NCBI RefSeq assembly: GCF_003332305.1
Contig: NZ_QOIO01000042.1
Span: 1-52,296, forward strand
Reading direction: 5' to 3'
Length of the DNA: 52,296 bases
Source of the DNA: Microvirga aerophila
GTDB lineage: Bacteria; Pseudomonadota; Alphaproteobacteria; Rhizobiales; Beijerinckiaceae
The notes below the pieces were generated by a model, which was not told the DNA's origin, made no database searches, and saw nothing but the letters and a program-made list of their open reading frames with translations. Below are positions 8,408 to 16,424 of this stretch, in pieces; the stretch's first letter is position 1; every line of letters starts with the position of its first letter. Made by a program: the position numbers and the translations under genes.

Positions 8408-9221
8408 GGGTCTTGTCACATTAACTGAGGTCGGACGATTTAAGGCAATCTTCGCTTCCTGAGCGGCTCACGCGACAACGCAGGCTGCAGCGTTCCACGC
8501 CGCCATGGCATTGAGGCGGTGAAGATGAGTTGCAAGAGCGGAGCGGCGGGAGTGGGGTGGAACGAAAAGATTGCGAGTAGCCGAGAATACGCTGGCAAAC
8601 CGCTGCAGGCCTCCGGGTGACCGAAAGCCCTGCATCGCCCGCTCTCGCCTTCGCAGCGGCAGGTGCGAGTTCTCGGCCCGGTTGTTGAGCCCTTTGTGCG
8701 AGCGGTGCTCGACTTCTGGCATGACCTGACGCTGGGCAGCCGCGTAAGAGCCGAGCTTGTCGGTGATCATTCGCCGGGGTGGGCCGCCCTGCTTCCGCAA
8801 GAGACGCTTCAGCAAGCGCTTGGCGGCCTTGGTATCGCGTCGATCCTGGACGATCTCATCAAGCACATAGCCGTCCTGATCAACCGCCCGCCACAGCCAG
8901 TGTTTCTTGCCAGAGATCGTGACCACGACCTCATCCAAGTGCCAGATGTCGTAGCGGCTTGGCGTCTTGCGCCTGAGGCGGCGTGCGTACGCCCGCCCGA
9001 ACTTCAGCGCCCACCGGCGGACAGTCTCATAGGAGATGACGATGCCGCGCTCGAGCAGCATCTCCTCGACCAGTCGCAAGCTCAGAGGAGAGCGAAAATA
9101 CAACCAGACCGCATAGGCAATAATCTCAGGCGGAAAGCGATGGCGTTTGTAGCTGATGGGCTTGCTCATGCCAGTCTGTCTACACAGTCACGGCCAAACC
9201 CGGGTTAATGTGACAACACCC
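8408..9221. mobile_element. IS6-family insertion sequence, 814 bp
   Basis: The ends are GGGTCTTGTCACATTAAC at 8408-8425 and the inverse of GGGTGTTGTCACATTAAC at 9204-9221, matching at 17 of 18 bases. One intact transposase lies between. The flanking octamers (CCTTCCGG and GATTGCCT) do not match. IS6 elements normally make 8-bp duplications, so this copy may mark a deletion or recombination between two copies. Confidence 0.9.
8468..9169 (-). CDS. IS6-family transposase
   Basis: A complete 233-residue DDE transposase, the usual IS6 length. The N-terminal helix-turn-helix region contains VWLYFRSPLSLRLVEEMLLERG split over its helices. The catalytic residues read Asp79 (IWHLDEVVV), Asp137 (MITDKLGSY) and Glu166 (NNRAENSHL). 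The protein lies fully inside matched inverted repeats, so the element could still be active. The C-terminal tail is arginine- and alanine-rich, as in relatives. Such copies often mediate replicative cointegrate formation and adjacent deletions. Confidence 0.95.
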   Translation of the reverse strand: MSKPISYKRHRFPPEIIAYAVWLYFRSPLSLRLVEEMLLERGIVISYETVRRWALKFGRAYARRLRRKTPSRYDIWHLDEVVVTISGKKHWLWRAVDQDGYVLDEIVQDRRDTKAAKRLLKRLLRKQGGPPRRMITDKLGSYAAAQRQVMPEVEHRSHKGLNNRAENSHLPLRRRERAMQGFRSPGGLQRFASVFSATRNLFVPPHSRRSALATHLHRLNAMAAWNAAACVVA

Positions 9222-9616
9222 GATTGCCTCATGGCGTTGATAATCTCACCCTCACCGTTGCGGATTGCTATCTATATTCTATGAGCCAAATTAGGATCAC
9301 ACCGCTCTAGCCAAAGCCTGCAGAATGTAGCTGCAGCTGCATCCTCGATGAAGTCAGGCGTGTCTATCGGAGGCTTAATGCCTAAGCTCTTGAGCAGGTC
9401 TCCTCATCCTGCGGTGTGCGAGTCAATGCTACCGTCCAATGAGTTGAAACAGGATAGTCCCTGCCCTCTGCGAGCGTTCAACTATCGCATGATGTGCACA
9501 ATTGGCTTAATACGGCTCCGTACCAGGTTTTGGGCCGACACGGTCGTGCTCGCCCGATGTCGGCAGCCTGACACGGCCTGACTAGGAAGCCCTACTTCGG
9601 TATCCGTGTTGGCCGG
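9222..9616. other. intergenic, no supported gene
   Basis: 395 bases between the IS6 element and the DUF4142 gene. It is lower in GC than its surroundings near 9250-9300. No gene, repeat or terminator was recognised. Confidence 0.5.
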
Positions 9617-10264
9617 TCAGCGGACGACGTTCTGAATATTGGTAAGAAGCGCGATATGCTCTTTGATCTGTCCACGAGCGAGCTTCACCACATTGACGTG
9701 ATTGATGTTCTGCGGGTTTGATGACAGATACCGCTCCTGAACCTGCAACAGGTCGCGATGGCCCTCAATCTGGCCCGCCAAGTAGGCTTTATCGAACTCA
9801 GCATCCGACGCCTGCTGCAGCTTCTGGATCATCTCGCGCCCCTTGGTATCGAGCACGGAGTCAGGCGCCCGAGCCGCAGAGTTTGCTGCCGTCGCTGGCG
9901 TCGAGGAGGCGGACGAACCCGTTTGCGCTGACTGGCTCTGCGTTGTGGCACCAGTGGCTGCTGGCGCTGTCGGGTCCATCATGGTGTGCAGGACCTGAGC
10001 AAGTGTTGTCTGTTCGTCAGTCTCAAACTGAGCGAACTGCTTCAGGTTGTCGTTGCGGGCTTTCTGAAGAGCAATGCGCGACGTTTCCAAGGCCACCATG
10101 CCGAGCTGAAGCGTCTGCTGGATGTGTTGCATCTCGTTTGGTCCGAGCAGTCCGCTGCGTGCTGTGGTGTTGGGTGACGTTCCGGCACCCGGGTTACTCT
10201 GCTGAGCGAAGGCCGGGGCAGCGACGGCGGCTGTCAGGCTGACCAGAAGGAGGCGACGATCCAT
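9617..10264 (-). CDS. DUF4142 domain exported protein
   Basis: A 215-residue protein with a signal peptide (MDRRLLLVSLTAAVAAPAFA then QQSN), so it is periplasmic or outer-surface. The mature part is a helical DUF4142 (ferritin-like, predicted) domain: TLQLGMVALETSRIALQKA, later GQIEGHRDLLQVQERYLSS and a C-terminal helix ending NIQNVVR. A serine/alanine/threonine-rich linker of about 35 residues splits the domain and is longer than usual. The ATG at 10264 has AGGAG before it; the longer open frame upstream is not protein-like. The family function is unknown, though members often cluster with stress genes as here. Confidence 0.85.
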   Translation of the reverse strand: MDRRLLLVSLTAAVAAPAFAQQSNPGAGTSPNTTARSGLLGPNEMQHIQQTLQLGMVALETSRIALQKARNDNLKQFAQFETDEQTTLAQVLHTMMDPTAPAATGATTQSQSAQTGSSASSTPATAANSAARAPDSVLDTKGREMIQKLQQASDAEFDKAYLAGQIEGHRDLLQVQERYLSSNPQNINHVNVVKLARGQIKEHIALLTNIQNVVR

Positions 10265-10528
10265 GGGTAGCTCCTGCTTGCTGGGGAGCGGTTCGCTCAA
10301 GCTGCCAAACCGCCCAGCTGCTGCTCCAGACGAACTTGGAGGAGACCAGGTTGGTTTCAGCGTGACAGCAAATTTAGTTGCCAGGCATGGCACTGCGGGA
10401 GCGTTGGTGATTGTAACGCACGCTCGATCAGCTTCCGTTCATAGCCGCGTTAGGTTGGACCACCCTTCTCCTCGACGGCACGGACAGCCCGAGTTCCTTC
10501 CACGCAATAGGTGTGCCGCAACACGCAC

Positions 10529-11116
10529 TCACTTGGGCGCGGTCACGACGATGGCCGAGCATGGCGACCGCCCCTCCCGTCGATAGCTGTGCGGTGCCCC
10601 CGAGTCGAAGTACATCGCGTCTCCTTCATTCAGAACGACGTCGTCACCAGCGATGCTGACAACAAGCTGGCCTTTGAGCACATAGATGAGTTCCGCACCC
10701 TCGTGCTGGTGGAGCTCGGACACTTTCGACTGGGCCGGGAATTCTGCATAAAACGCCTGCAGCTTGCGGTCAGTGACCGGAAAATCGAGGCTCTCGAAGT
10801 AGTAGGATGGGGTTTCCTCCCCTGGCCGGTCCGGCAGGCGCAAGCGGTCCTCCCGCCGAACCACAGCAATCGTCGGCCGCTCAGACGGCTCGACGAAGAA
10901 ATGCTCAAGCCCGACGCCGAACACCAAAGCGATCCGCAGCAGCGTCGGTAGCGTCGGGAAGAGCTGACCGCGCTCGATCTTCGAGAGCATGGCGGGGGAA
11001 AGGCCGGTGTGCTCGCCAAGCTGCGCGAGACCGAGCTTCTTCTTCAGGCGCAGGGATCGGATCTTTTCGCCAATCCTGTACTGCTCCAGCCCGGTGACCA
11101 GGGTCTCTGACAGCAT
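10529..11116 (-). CDS. XRE-family transcriptional regulator with C-terminal cupin domain
   Basis: A 195-residue regulator. Residues about 13-67 form a helix-turn-helix of the Cro/C1 type (IRSLRLKKKLGLAQLGEHTGLSPAMLSKIERGQ split across the two helices). Residues about 110-190 form a cupin with SELHQHEGAELIYVLKG, GDAMYFDSGAPHSYR and a short tail. The cupin probably binds a small ligand; relatives control amino acid, polyamine or oxidative-stress genes. The start ATG lies about 13 bases from an inverted copy of a TTATCGTGAG element, and two more copies follow, suggesting autoregulation. The fasciclin gene is divergent from the same spacer and may be a target. Confidence 0.9.
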   Translation of the reverse strand: MLSETLVTGLEQYRIGEKIRSLRLKKKLGLAQLGEHTGLSPAMLSKIERGQLFPTLPTLLRIALVFGVGLEHFFVEPSERPTIAVVRREDRLRLPDRPGEETPSYYFESLDFPVTDRKLQAFYAEFPAQSKVSELHQHEGAELIYVLKGQLVVSIAGDDVVLNEGDAMYFDSGAPHSYRREGRSPCSAIVVTAPK

Positions 11117-11128
11117 CGCACACCTTCA

Positions 11129-11197
11129 TTATCGTGAGGATCAATTCAGGATAGCGTAATTTTCATCACACGATAACCGATATCCATCTCACGATAA
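11129..11197. promoter_or_regulatory. Candidate operator: three copies of TTATCGTGAG-type repeat
   Basis: TTATCGTGAG at 11129-11138, its inverse CTCACGATAA at 11188-11197, and CACGATAA at 11169-11176. They lie directly upstream of the XRE-cupin gene in the AT-rich divergent spacer before the fasciclin gene. Position suggests the binding sites of the XRE-cupin regulator; this is inference. Confidence 0.55.
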
Positions 11198-11309
11198 TTT
11201 GAGTAGCAAGAAATATGATTTTCGCATTATTCAATTAGTTAGGCCGGCGTAGTGGTCTCAACGGCCGACAAGGATCACCGTCCTAACCCACGTGCAAGGA
11301 GCACGAGCG

Positions 11310-11810
11310 ATGAAACTCCAAAATGCGAATGTGATAGTCGCCGCAGCAACTGCGCTCAGCATAATGAGCGCCGGGACAAGTGCCCGCGCCGCCGAACAGG
11401 ACATCGTTGACACAGCCGTCGCGGCCGGGCAGTTCAAAACCCTGACGGCGGCGCTCAGTGGAGCCGGTCTCGCCAGCACCCTCAAGGGTCCGGGACCATT
11501 CACTGTCTTCGCGCCGACCGATGCCGCCTTCGCAAAGCTGCCGGCCGGAACGGTTGAGAGCCTTCTGAAGCCGGAGAACAAGGACAGGCTCACGGCCATT
11601 CTAACCTACCACGTGGTCCCTGGACGCGTGACGGCGGCTGATGTTGGCAAGCTCCGAGAGGCCAAGACCGTGAATGGCAAGGCACTGACGGTCAGCACCA
11701 GCGGCAGTGGGGTCATGATCAACGAAGCCAAGGTCACCGCGACCGACATTGCTGCATCGAATGGCGTCATCCACGTGCTTGACAGCGTCATTCTTCCGGC
11801 AGGCAACTGA
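11310..11810 (+). CDS. Secreted fasciclin (FAS1) domain protein
   Basis: A 166-residue protein with a signal peptide ending SARAAEQD and a single complete FAS1 domain, an extracellular adhesion-type fold. The conserved H1 box is seen in GPFTVFAPTDAAFAKLP, the central YH in LTYHVVPGRV, and the H2 box in NGVIHVLDSVILP. The ATG at 11310 follows AAGGAGC; a GTG six codons upstream is weaker. It is divergent from the XRE-cupin regulator and shares its operator-like spacer. Bacterial single-domain fasciclins are exported and often stress-induced, but the partner of this one is unknown. Confidence 0.92.
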   Translation: MKLQNANVIVAAATALSIMSAGTSARAAEQDIVDTAVAAGQFKTLTAALSGAGLASTLKGPGPFTVFAPTDAAFAKLPAGTVESLLKPENKDRLTAILTYHVVPGRVTAADVGKLREAKTVNGKALTVSTSGSGVMINEAKVTATDIAASNGVIHVLDSVILPAGN

Positions 11811-12025
11811 TCCAGCAAACCGGAGTGCTGCCCTCAGGACAGCAGCCATCGAGACAATTTGGTGTTCTGGTTCACCCCTCGGCCCCGACAGAGTGATACG
11901 ACGGCAATCCTCTGTCGGTGCCTTGTCGTAGGGGTGACCGTCCCCTTCCAATTGCCCGCGCAAAGGCTCGACCGGTTTAGTTCTCCGGCAGTGCCTTCGC
12001 CCTGGACAGCAGGAGATCTGATGAG

Positions 12026-12415
12026 ATGACTGGCCCCTGTTGCATGATCGTTGAAGACCAAGTGCTGATCGGCCTGTCACTGGAGGCGTATCTGGAGGAC
12101 GCCGGGTTCTCTGTGGCCGGTCCGTTCCTGTCCTGTGCCGATGCTCTCCAATGGCTGGAGCACCACACACCGCAAGTTGCAGTACTGGACGTGATGCTTC
12201 AGGACGGCACATCACTGCTCGTTGCTCAGGAGCTGAAAGAGCGCCACACGCCCTTCGCGATCTACTCGGGGCTGCCGTTCACACCTAGTGTGCCCGATGA
12301 GCTGCAAGGGGTGCCCTGGCTGGAGAAGCCGGCTCCGCGTGAGCAACTGACCGAAACGGTGGCTCGCCTTAGCCGGGCCGATGCTCGACCCGGGGATTTC
12401 AACCGAGCAAGATGA
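12026..12415 (+). CDS. Single-domain response regulator (receiver only)
   Basis: A 129-residue protein that is all receiver domain. The acidic pair is Glu10-Asp11 (MIVEDQVL), the phosphoacceptor is Asp55 (VAVLDVMLQDG), and the switch lysine lies in WLEKPAPRE. There is no DNA-binding output, so it acts as a phosphate relay or sink, or by protein contact, as many such alphaproteobacterial proteins do. An ATG five bases upstream is out of frame; AGGAG lies about ten bases before the chosen ATG. No kinase is adjacent. The nearest is the hybrid kinase at 36.1 kb. Confidence 0.9.
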   Translation: MTGPCCMIVEDQVLIGLSLEAYLEDAGFSVAGPFLSCADALQWLEHHTPQVAVLDVMLQDGTSLLVAQELKERHTPFAIYSGLPFTPSVPDELQGVPWLEKPAPREQLTETVARLSRADARPGDFNRAR

Positions 12416-12452
12416 AGTCGGCGTGGTGAGGAGCGGGTCGCCACATGGCTTG

Positions 12453-12478
12453 AGAACCTGTCCCTGACGTCAGACGTT
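12453..12478 (+). promoter_or_regulatory. EcfG-like promoter upstream of the site-2 protease (one mismatch)
   Basis: AGAAC at 12453-12457, 17 bases, then CGTT at 12475-12478. The consensus of the alphaproteobacterial general-stress sigma factor is GGAAC, 16-17 bases, CGTT. One mismatch in the -35. The start codon is 33 bases downstream. Confidence 0.4.
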
Positions 12479-12510
12479 CCCACATCAGGAACACCTTGGA
12501 AGGAGAGGAT

Positions 12511-13635
12511 ATGGGCTGGTCCATTCCTATCGGCTCCGTGAAGGGCACGGTTATCCGTGTGCACTTCACCTTTCTCCTCTTCCTCGTCTGGATTGCTGTG
12601 ACGCACTATGCGCAGGGGGGACGCGATGCAGCCTTCCAGGGCGTCATCTTCATTCTTCTGCTCTTCCTGTGCGTTCTGCTGCACGAGTTCGGCCATGTTC
12701 TGGCGGCCAGACGCTATGGCGTACAGACCCCGGACATCACCCTCCTGCCGATTGGCGGCGTGGCCAGGCTTGAGCGCATCCCCGAGGAGCCCTCCCAGGA
12801 GTTAATCGTCGCCTTGGCTGGCCCGGCGGTCAATCTCGCGATTGCCGCTGTCCTGTATCTGCTGCTCGGGGGTGTCTTGCCGCGGGAAAGCATGGAGGTG
12901 CAGAACGCAGGGGTCAGCCTTCTGGCCCGTCTCGCGTCTGTGAACATCTTTCTAGCCGTCTTCAACCTCATTCCTGCCTTTCCGATGGATGGCGGACGCG
13001 TGCTCCGGGCTGTTCTGGCCTACCGCCTCGGCTACAGCCGGGGCACACAGATTGCCGCCACAGTCGGGCAGGTGGTGGCATTCGGACTGGGCCTGCTCGG
13101 CCTGATGGGCAACCCGCTTCTGATCTTCATTGCGGTGTTCGTCTATCTGGGCGCGGCCTCGGAGGCCCATGCGGTCCAGATGCGCCAGGTGTCACGTGGT
13201 ATGCTAGTGTCCGATGCAATGATCACCCAGTTTGAGACCTTGACACCCGGCAGCCGCGTCGAGGACGCGGTGCAGTGCCTGATCAAGACCACCCAGCACG
13301 AGTTCCCGGTTGTTGACGGTGCAGGAGGTCTGCGCGGCGTGCTCACGCGTGACGACATGATCCGCGCCCTGCGGGAGCGGGGTCCGCAGACTCCTGTGGT
13401 GGAAGTGATGCGCTCCGACATCCCAGTCCTCCACCACCGCCTGCCGCTTGAGGACGCCTTGCGCCTCATGCAGAACGGACGCTTGCCGGCCATTGGCGTC
13501 ACCAACAGCGAGGCTCGTCTTGTGGGGCTGGTGACGCCCGAGAACATTGCCGAGATGATGATGATCCTGGCCGCCAGTCCCAGACGCTCTGCCCGCATGC
13601 CATGGCAACGGATCTCTCCCGTTGAAAGAACATGA
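12511..13635 (+). CDS. Site-2 protease family (M50) membrane metalloprotease with two CBS domains
   Basis: A 374-residue intramembrane protease. The zinc site is HEFGH (residues 58-62) and the third ligand is Asp160 in NLIPAFPMDGG. About six hydrophobic segments lie in residues 14-220 (for example FTFLLFLVWIAV and VIFILLLFLCVLLH). Residues about 232-355 form a CBS pair (SDAMITQFETLTPG and VEVMRSDIPVLHHR), which in this subgroup probably binds adenine nucleotides and gates the protease. The ATG at 12511 has GGAAGGAG ahead; a TTG five codons earlier is rejected. The substrate is unknown. A weak EcfG-type promoter lies upstream. Confidence 0.93.
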   Translation: MGWSIPIGSVKGTVIRVHFTFLLFLVWIAVTHYAQGGRDAAFQGVIFILLLFLCVLLHEFGHVLAARRYGVQTPDITLLPIGGVARLERIPEEPSQELIVALAGPAVNLAIAAVLYLLLGGVLPRESMEVQNAGVSLLARLASVNIFLAVFNLIPAFPMDGGRVLRAVLAYRLGYSRGTQIAATVGQVVAFGLGLLGLMGNPLLIFIAVFVYLGAASEAHAVQMRQVSRGMLVSDAMITQFETLTPGSRVEDAVQCLIKTTQHEFPVVDGAGGLRGVLTRDDMIRALRERGPQTPVVEVMRSDIPVLHHRLPLEDALRLMQNGRLPAIGVTNSEARLVGLVTPENIAEMMMILAASPRRSARMPWQRISPVERT

Positions 13636-13804
13636 TGTCCTGGTTGTCTGGGTTTGATGAGCAGGCGGGCACGCCGCCGTGCCTGAGGTTCGAAGGAGTT
13701 TATGCTGGAGCTTGTTGATTGACCGAGCGTTCAGCGATCTGGGTCAGCAACTCGTCCGTGCGCTTCTCCTCCTCCAATGTTTGCAGAAGAAGTTGTAGAT
13801 CCTC

Positions 13805-14191
13805 CTAGCGTCCGAGCAGCTTGGCATGCGCCGCTGCGGTGCCATAGGCTGCAATCTCGTAGTGCTCACCAATCTGAGCACCGGCAATCAGCGATACGTC
13901 TGAAAGCTCGTCACTGCCGATCATGGCCTGCATCTTCTGGTTCTCGCGCAAGATGGCCGGCATGATCTCGTCTTCAACCTGCATGGTCGCGCCACCGGAA
14001 CGCTGGATGATCTGATCCAGGCGCTGGATCTGTTGTTCGGTCTCGGCGCGATGCCGCTCAAGCACCTGCCGCAGTTTCGGGTGTCGAGCCTTCTGCAGCA
14101 TGGCATCGTAGGCTTGCAGTCCCTGCTGCTCGGCATTCATAAGCTTGGCAATACAGGCAGTGTAAAGGGTCTCCAGACTGTCAACTTGCAT
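13805..14191 (-). CDS. DUF892 (YciE-type) ferritin-like protein, ended early by TAG
   Basis: A 128-residue helical protein of the DUF892 family. It starts MQVDSLETLYTACIAKLMNAEQQ, has the second helix pair ILRENQKMQAMIG and GAQIGEHYEIAAYGTA, and stops at a TAG at 13805-13807 after AHAKLLGR. The same frame continues with EDLQLLLQTLEEEKRTDELL and ends at a TAA at 13700-13702 (total 163 residues), which is the normal C-terminal helix of this family. The last helix is therefore lost unless the amber is read through. AGAGG lies seven bases before the chosen ATG. DUF892 proteins are stress-linked di-iron-like bundles of unproven function. Confidence 0.85.
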   Translation of the reverse strand: MQVDSLETLYTACIAKLMNAEQQGLQAYDAMLQKARHPKLRQVLERHRAETEQQIQRLDQIIQRSGGATMQVEDEIMPAILRENQKMQAMIGSDELSDVSLIAGAQIGEHYEIAAYGTAAAHAKLLGR

Positions 14192-14395
14192 GATGGCACC
14201 TCTCATGGCCGCGAGCCACGCGCTCGCATGCGCTAACAAAAAGAGGCTCATGCGGGTGTTCCTCAAATTCAAGGATTACTGTGCTGCCTCTGTCTATGGG
14301 TGCTTTGGAGTGCCTGATGCTATTTCTAGCGTGCGGGCTTGGTTAGCGTCTCAGGCTACGCGAAAACTCATCTAAACGCGGCATCCTGCCCCTTG

Positions 14396-14437
14396 TTGAC
14401 AACGTGCTCAATCCCGATATTTCAGAAAATACTGAAA
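14396..14437 (+). promoter_or_regulatory. Promoter with overlapping palindrome upstream of the GbsR-type regulator
   Basis: TTGACA at 14396-14401 is a good -35. A palindrome TTTCAG-6 nt-CTGAAA occupies 14420-14425 and 14432-14437, over the expected -10 and start of transcription. It suits autorepression by the downstream MarR/GbsR-type protein. Inference from position. Confidence 0.5.
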
Positions 14438-14451
14438 CTTCAGGATGGACC

Positions 14452-15033
14452 GTGAATCTCCCACCCCTCATCCAAACCTTCGTGCTGCACTTCGGCGAGA
14501 TGGGATCGCGGTGGGGCATCAACCGTACCGTCGGGCAGATCTACGCCCTGCTCTTCCTCTCCAGCGAACCTCTGAACGCCGAGGACATCGTCGATAGGCT
14601 TGGGGTCTCGCGCTCCAACGTGAGCATGGGCCTGAAGGAGCTCCAATCCTGGAACCTTGTGCGTCTCCAGCACGTGCCAGGCGACCGGCGGGATTACTTC
14701 TCCACGCCGGACGACATCTGGCAGATCGTCCGCACCCTGGTGGAGGAGCGCAAGAAGCGTGAGATCGATCCCACGCTCACTCTCCTCCGCGAAGTTCTGA
14801 TGCAGGAGCCAGCGAGCGCTGAGGAGCGTCATGCGCAGGCCCGGATGCGGGAGATGCACGATCTCTTCGAGCTCCTCACCGACTGGTATGCTGACATGCA
14901 GCGCCTTGAGACGGAGCGCCTCGTGCAGCTCCTGAAGCTCGGCACAAAGGTCCAGAAGATCCTCGACGTCAAGGACCGCCTCTTTCCGACATCAGGCTCC
15001 AAGAACCGCCGCGGCAGCGGCAAGGACAAGTAG
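14452..15033 (+). CDS. GbsR/MarR-family transcriptional regulator
   Basis: A 193-residue winged-helix regulator of the GbsR type. The DNA-binding domain spans residues about 20-90 (GQIYALLFLSSEPLNAEDIV, then LGVSRSNVSMGLKELQSW, then the wing with GDRRDYFST). A helical dimerisation region follows, ending in a basic tail. I chose the GTG at 14452 with AGGA before it, not the GTG at 14404, because the intervening DNA looks like a promoter and palindrome. It ends five bases before cydA, so it is co-transcribed with the oxidase and probably controls it. Confidence 0.88.
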   Translation: MNLPPLIQTFVLHFGEMGSRWGINRTVGQIYALLFLSSEPLNAEDIVDRLGVSRSNVSMGLKELQSWNLVRLQHVPGDRRDYFSTPDDIWQIVRTLVEERKKREIDPTLTLLREVLMQEPASAEERHAQARMREMHDLFELLTDWYADMQRLETERLVQLLKLGTKVQKILDVKDRLFPTSGSKNRRGSGKDK

Positions 15034-15038
15034 ATACC

Positions 15039-16412
15039 ATGGACGACCCTCTCCTTCTCGCGCGCATCCAGTTTGCCGCGAACATCTCCTTCCACATCCT
15101 CTTTCCGACGATCACCATCGCGCTCGGCTGGGTGCTGCTGTTTTTCAAGCTGCGCTTTAACCGCACGGGCAATGCCGCCTGGATGGATGCTTACAGGTTC
15201 TGGGTGAAGATCTTCGCCCTCAGCTTTGCGCTCGGCGTGGTGTCCGGCATCACCATGTCGTTTCAGTTCGGCACCAACTGGCCGGGCTTCATGAACACGG
15301 TCGGCAACATCGCCGGCCCGCTGCTGGCCTACGAGATCCTGACGGCCTTCTTCCTGGAGGCGGGCTTCCTTGGCATCATGCTGTTCGGCTGGAACCGGGT
15401 CTCGAACCGGATCCACACGCTGGCAACGGTTCTGGTGGCCGTTGGCACCACCATCTCGGCGTTCTGGATCCTCGTGCTTAACTCCTGGATGCAGACGCCG
15501 GCCGGCTTCGAGATGCGCGACGGCGTTGCTCACGCGACCGACTGGTGGGCCATCGTGTTCAACCCGTCCATGCCCTACCGCCTCACCCATATGCTTTTGG
15601 CGTCCGGTCTCACGGCCGCCTTCCTCGTGGCCGGTGTTTCGGCCTTCCGCTGGCTGCAGCGCGACCGCTCGCCGGGCGTCATGGCGGGGCTTCGTACAGG
15701 CGTCTTCCTGGCTGCTGCCCTAATCCCGATCCAGATCTTCGTCGGCGACATGCATGGCCTCAACACCCTGGAGCACCAGCCGGCCAAGATCGCCGCTATG
15801 GAGGGCATCTGGGAAACCCGCAACGGCGCTCCCATGGTGGTCTTCGGCCTGCCAGACGAGGTCACGAAGTCGAACCGGTTCGAGATCGCGATTCCGAACA
15901 TCGCCTCGTTCTATCTCACCCACGACTGGAACGGCGAGGTGAAGGGCATCAACAGCTTCGAGCACCGTCCGCCCGTCGCGCCCGTGTTCTTCGCGTTCCG
16001 GATCATGGTGGGTACTGGGCTTTTGATGCTCGCCATGTCCTGGCTCGCCGCCTGGCAGGTGCGCCGCAGCGGTCAGGTTCACCATTATGTCGCTCGGGTG
16101 CTGGTCGCGATGACCTTTGCCGGCTGGATCGCCACCCTGTCCGGGTGGTACGTCACCGAGATCGGCCGTCAGCCCTGGCTCGTGACAGGCATCCTCACCG
16201 CCAAGCAGGCTGCGTCCAGCGTCGCAGCCCCCATGATCGCCTCGACGCTCATCGGCTACCTGCTCGTCTATGCTGGACTCCTGGCAGCCTACATCGCGAC
16301 GATCTTCTACCTCGCGCGCAAGTCTGCCGCGCCCGCCGACCACAGCCCTGCTGAGCCCGTCGGCGCCGGAGGCGCGACGGCTGCAGGCGACGCGGTGGCG
16401 GCCTCCCTGTAA
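15039..16412 (+). CDS. cydA: Cytochrome bd-type ubiquinol oxidase subunit I (cyanide-insensitive type)
   Basis: The 457-residue catalytic subunit, an inner-membrane quinol oxidase with about nine membrane helices. His19 (SFHILFP) is the expected haem ligand. TMSFQFGTNWPGF and GWYVTEIGRQPW are hallmark motifs of the family. The periplasmic Q-loop is short, as in the CioA group rather than the E. coli long-loop type. It reduces oxygen to water without pumping protons, typically at low oxygen or under respiratory inhibition. It lies five bases after the regulator and 12 bases before cydB in one operon. No cydX-like gene or cydDC exporter is seen nearby. Confidence 0.96.
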   Translation: MDDPLLLARIQFAANISFHILFPTITIALGWVLLFFKLRFNRTGNAAWMDAYRFWVKIFALSFALGVVSGITMSFQFGTNWPGFMNTVGNIAGPLLAYEILTAFFLEAGFLGIMLFGWNRVSNRIHTLATVLVAVGTTISAFWILVLNSWMQTPAGFEMRDGVAHATDWWAIVFNPSMPYRLTHMLLASGLTAAFLVAGVSAFRWLQRDRSPGVMAGLRTGVFLAAALIPIQIFVGDMHGLNTLEHQPAKIAAMEGIWETRNGAPMVVFGLPDEVTKSNRFEIAIPNIASFYLTHDWNGEVKGINSFEHRPPVAPVFFAFRIMVGTGLLMLAMSWLAAWQVRRSGQVHHYVARVLVAMTFAGWIATLSGWYVTEIGRQPWLVTGILTAKQAASSVAAPMIASTLIGYLLVYAGLLAAYIATIFYLARKSAAPADHSPAEPVGAGGATAAGDAVAASL

Positions 16413-16424
16413 AGGAACATCATC

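Noticed and set aside
11815..11850. Hairpin after the fasciclin gene as terminator
   Set aside because: The stem around TGCTGCC and GGACAGCA has a mismatch, and no T-tract follows.
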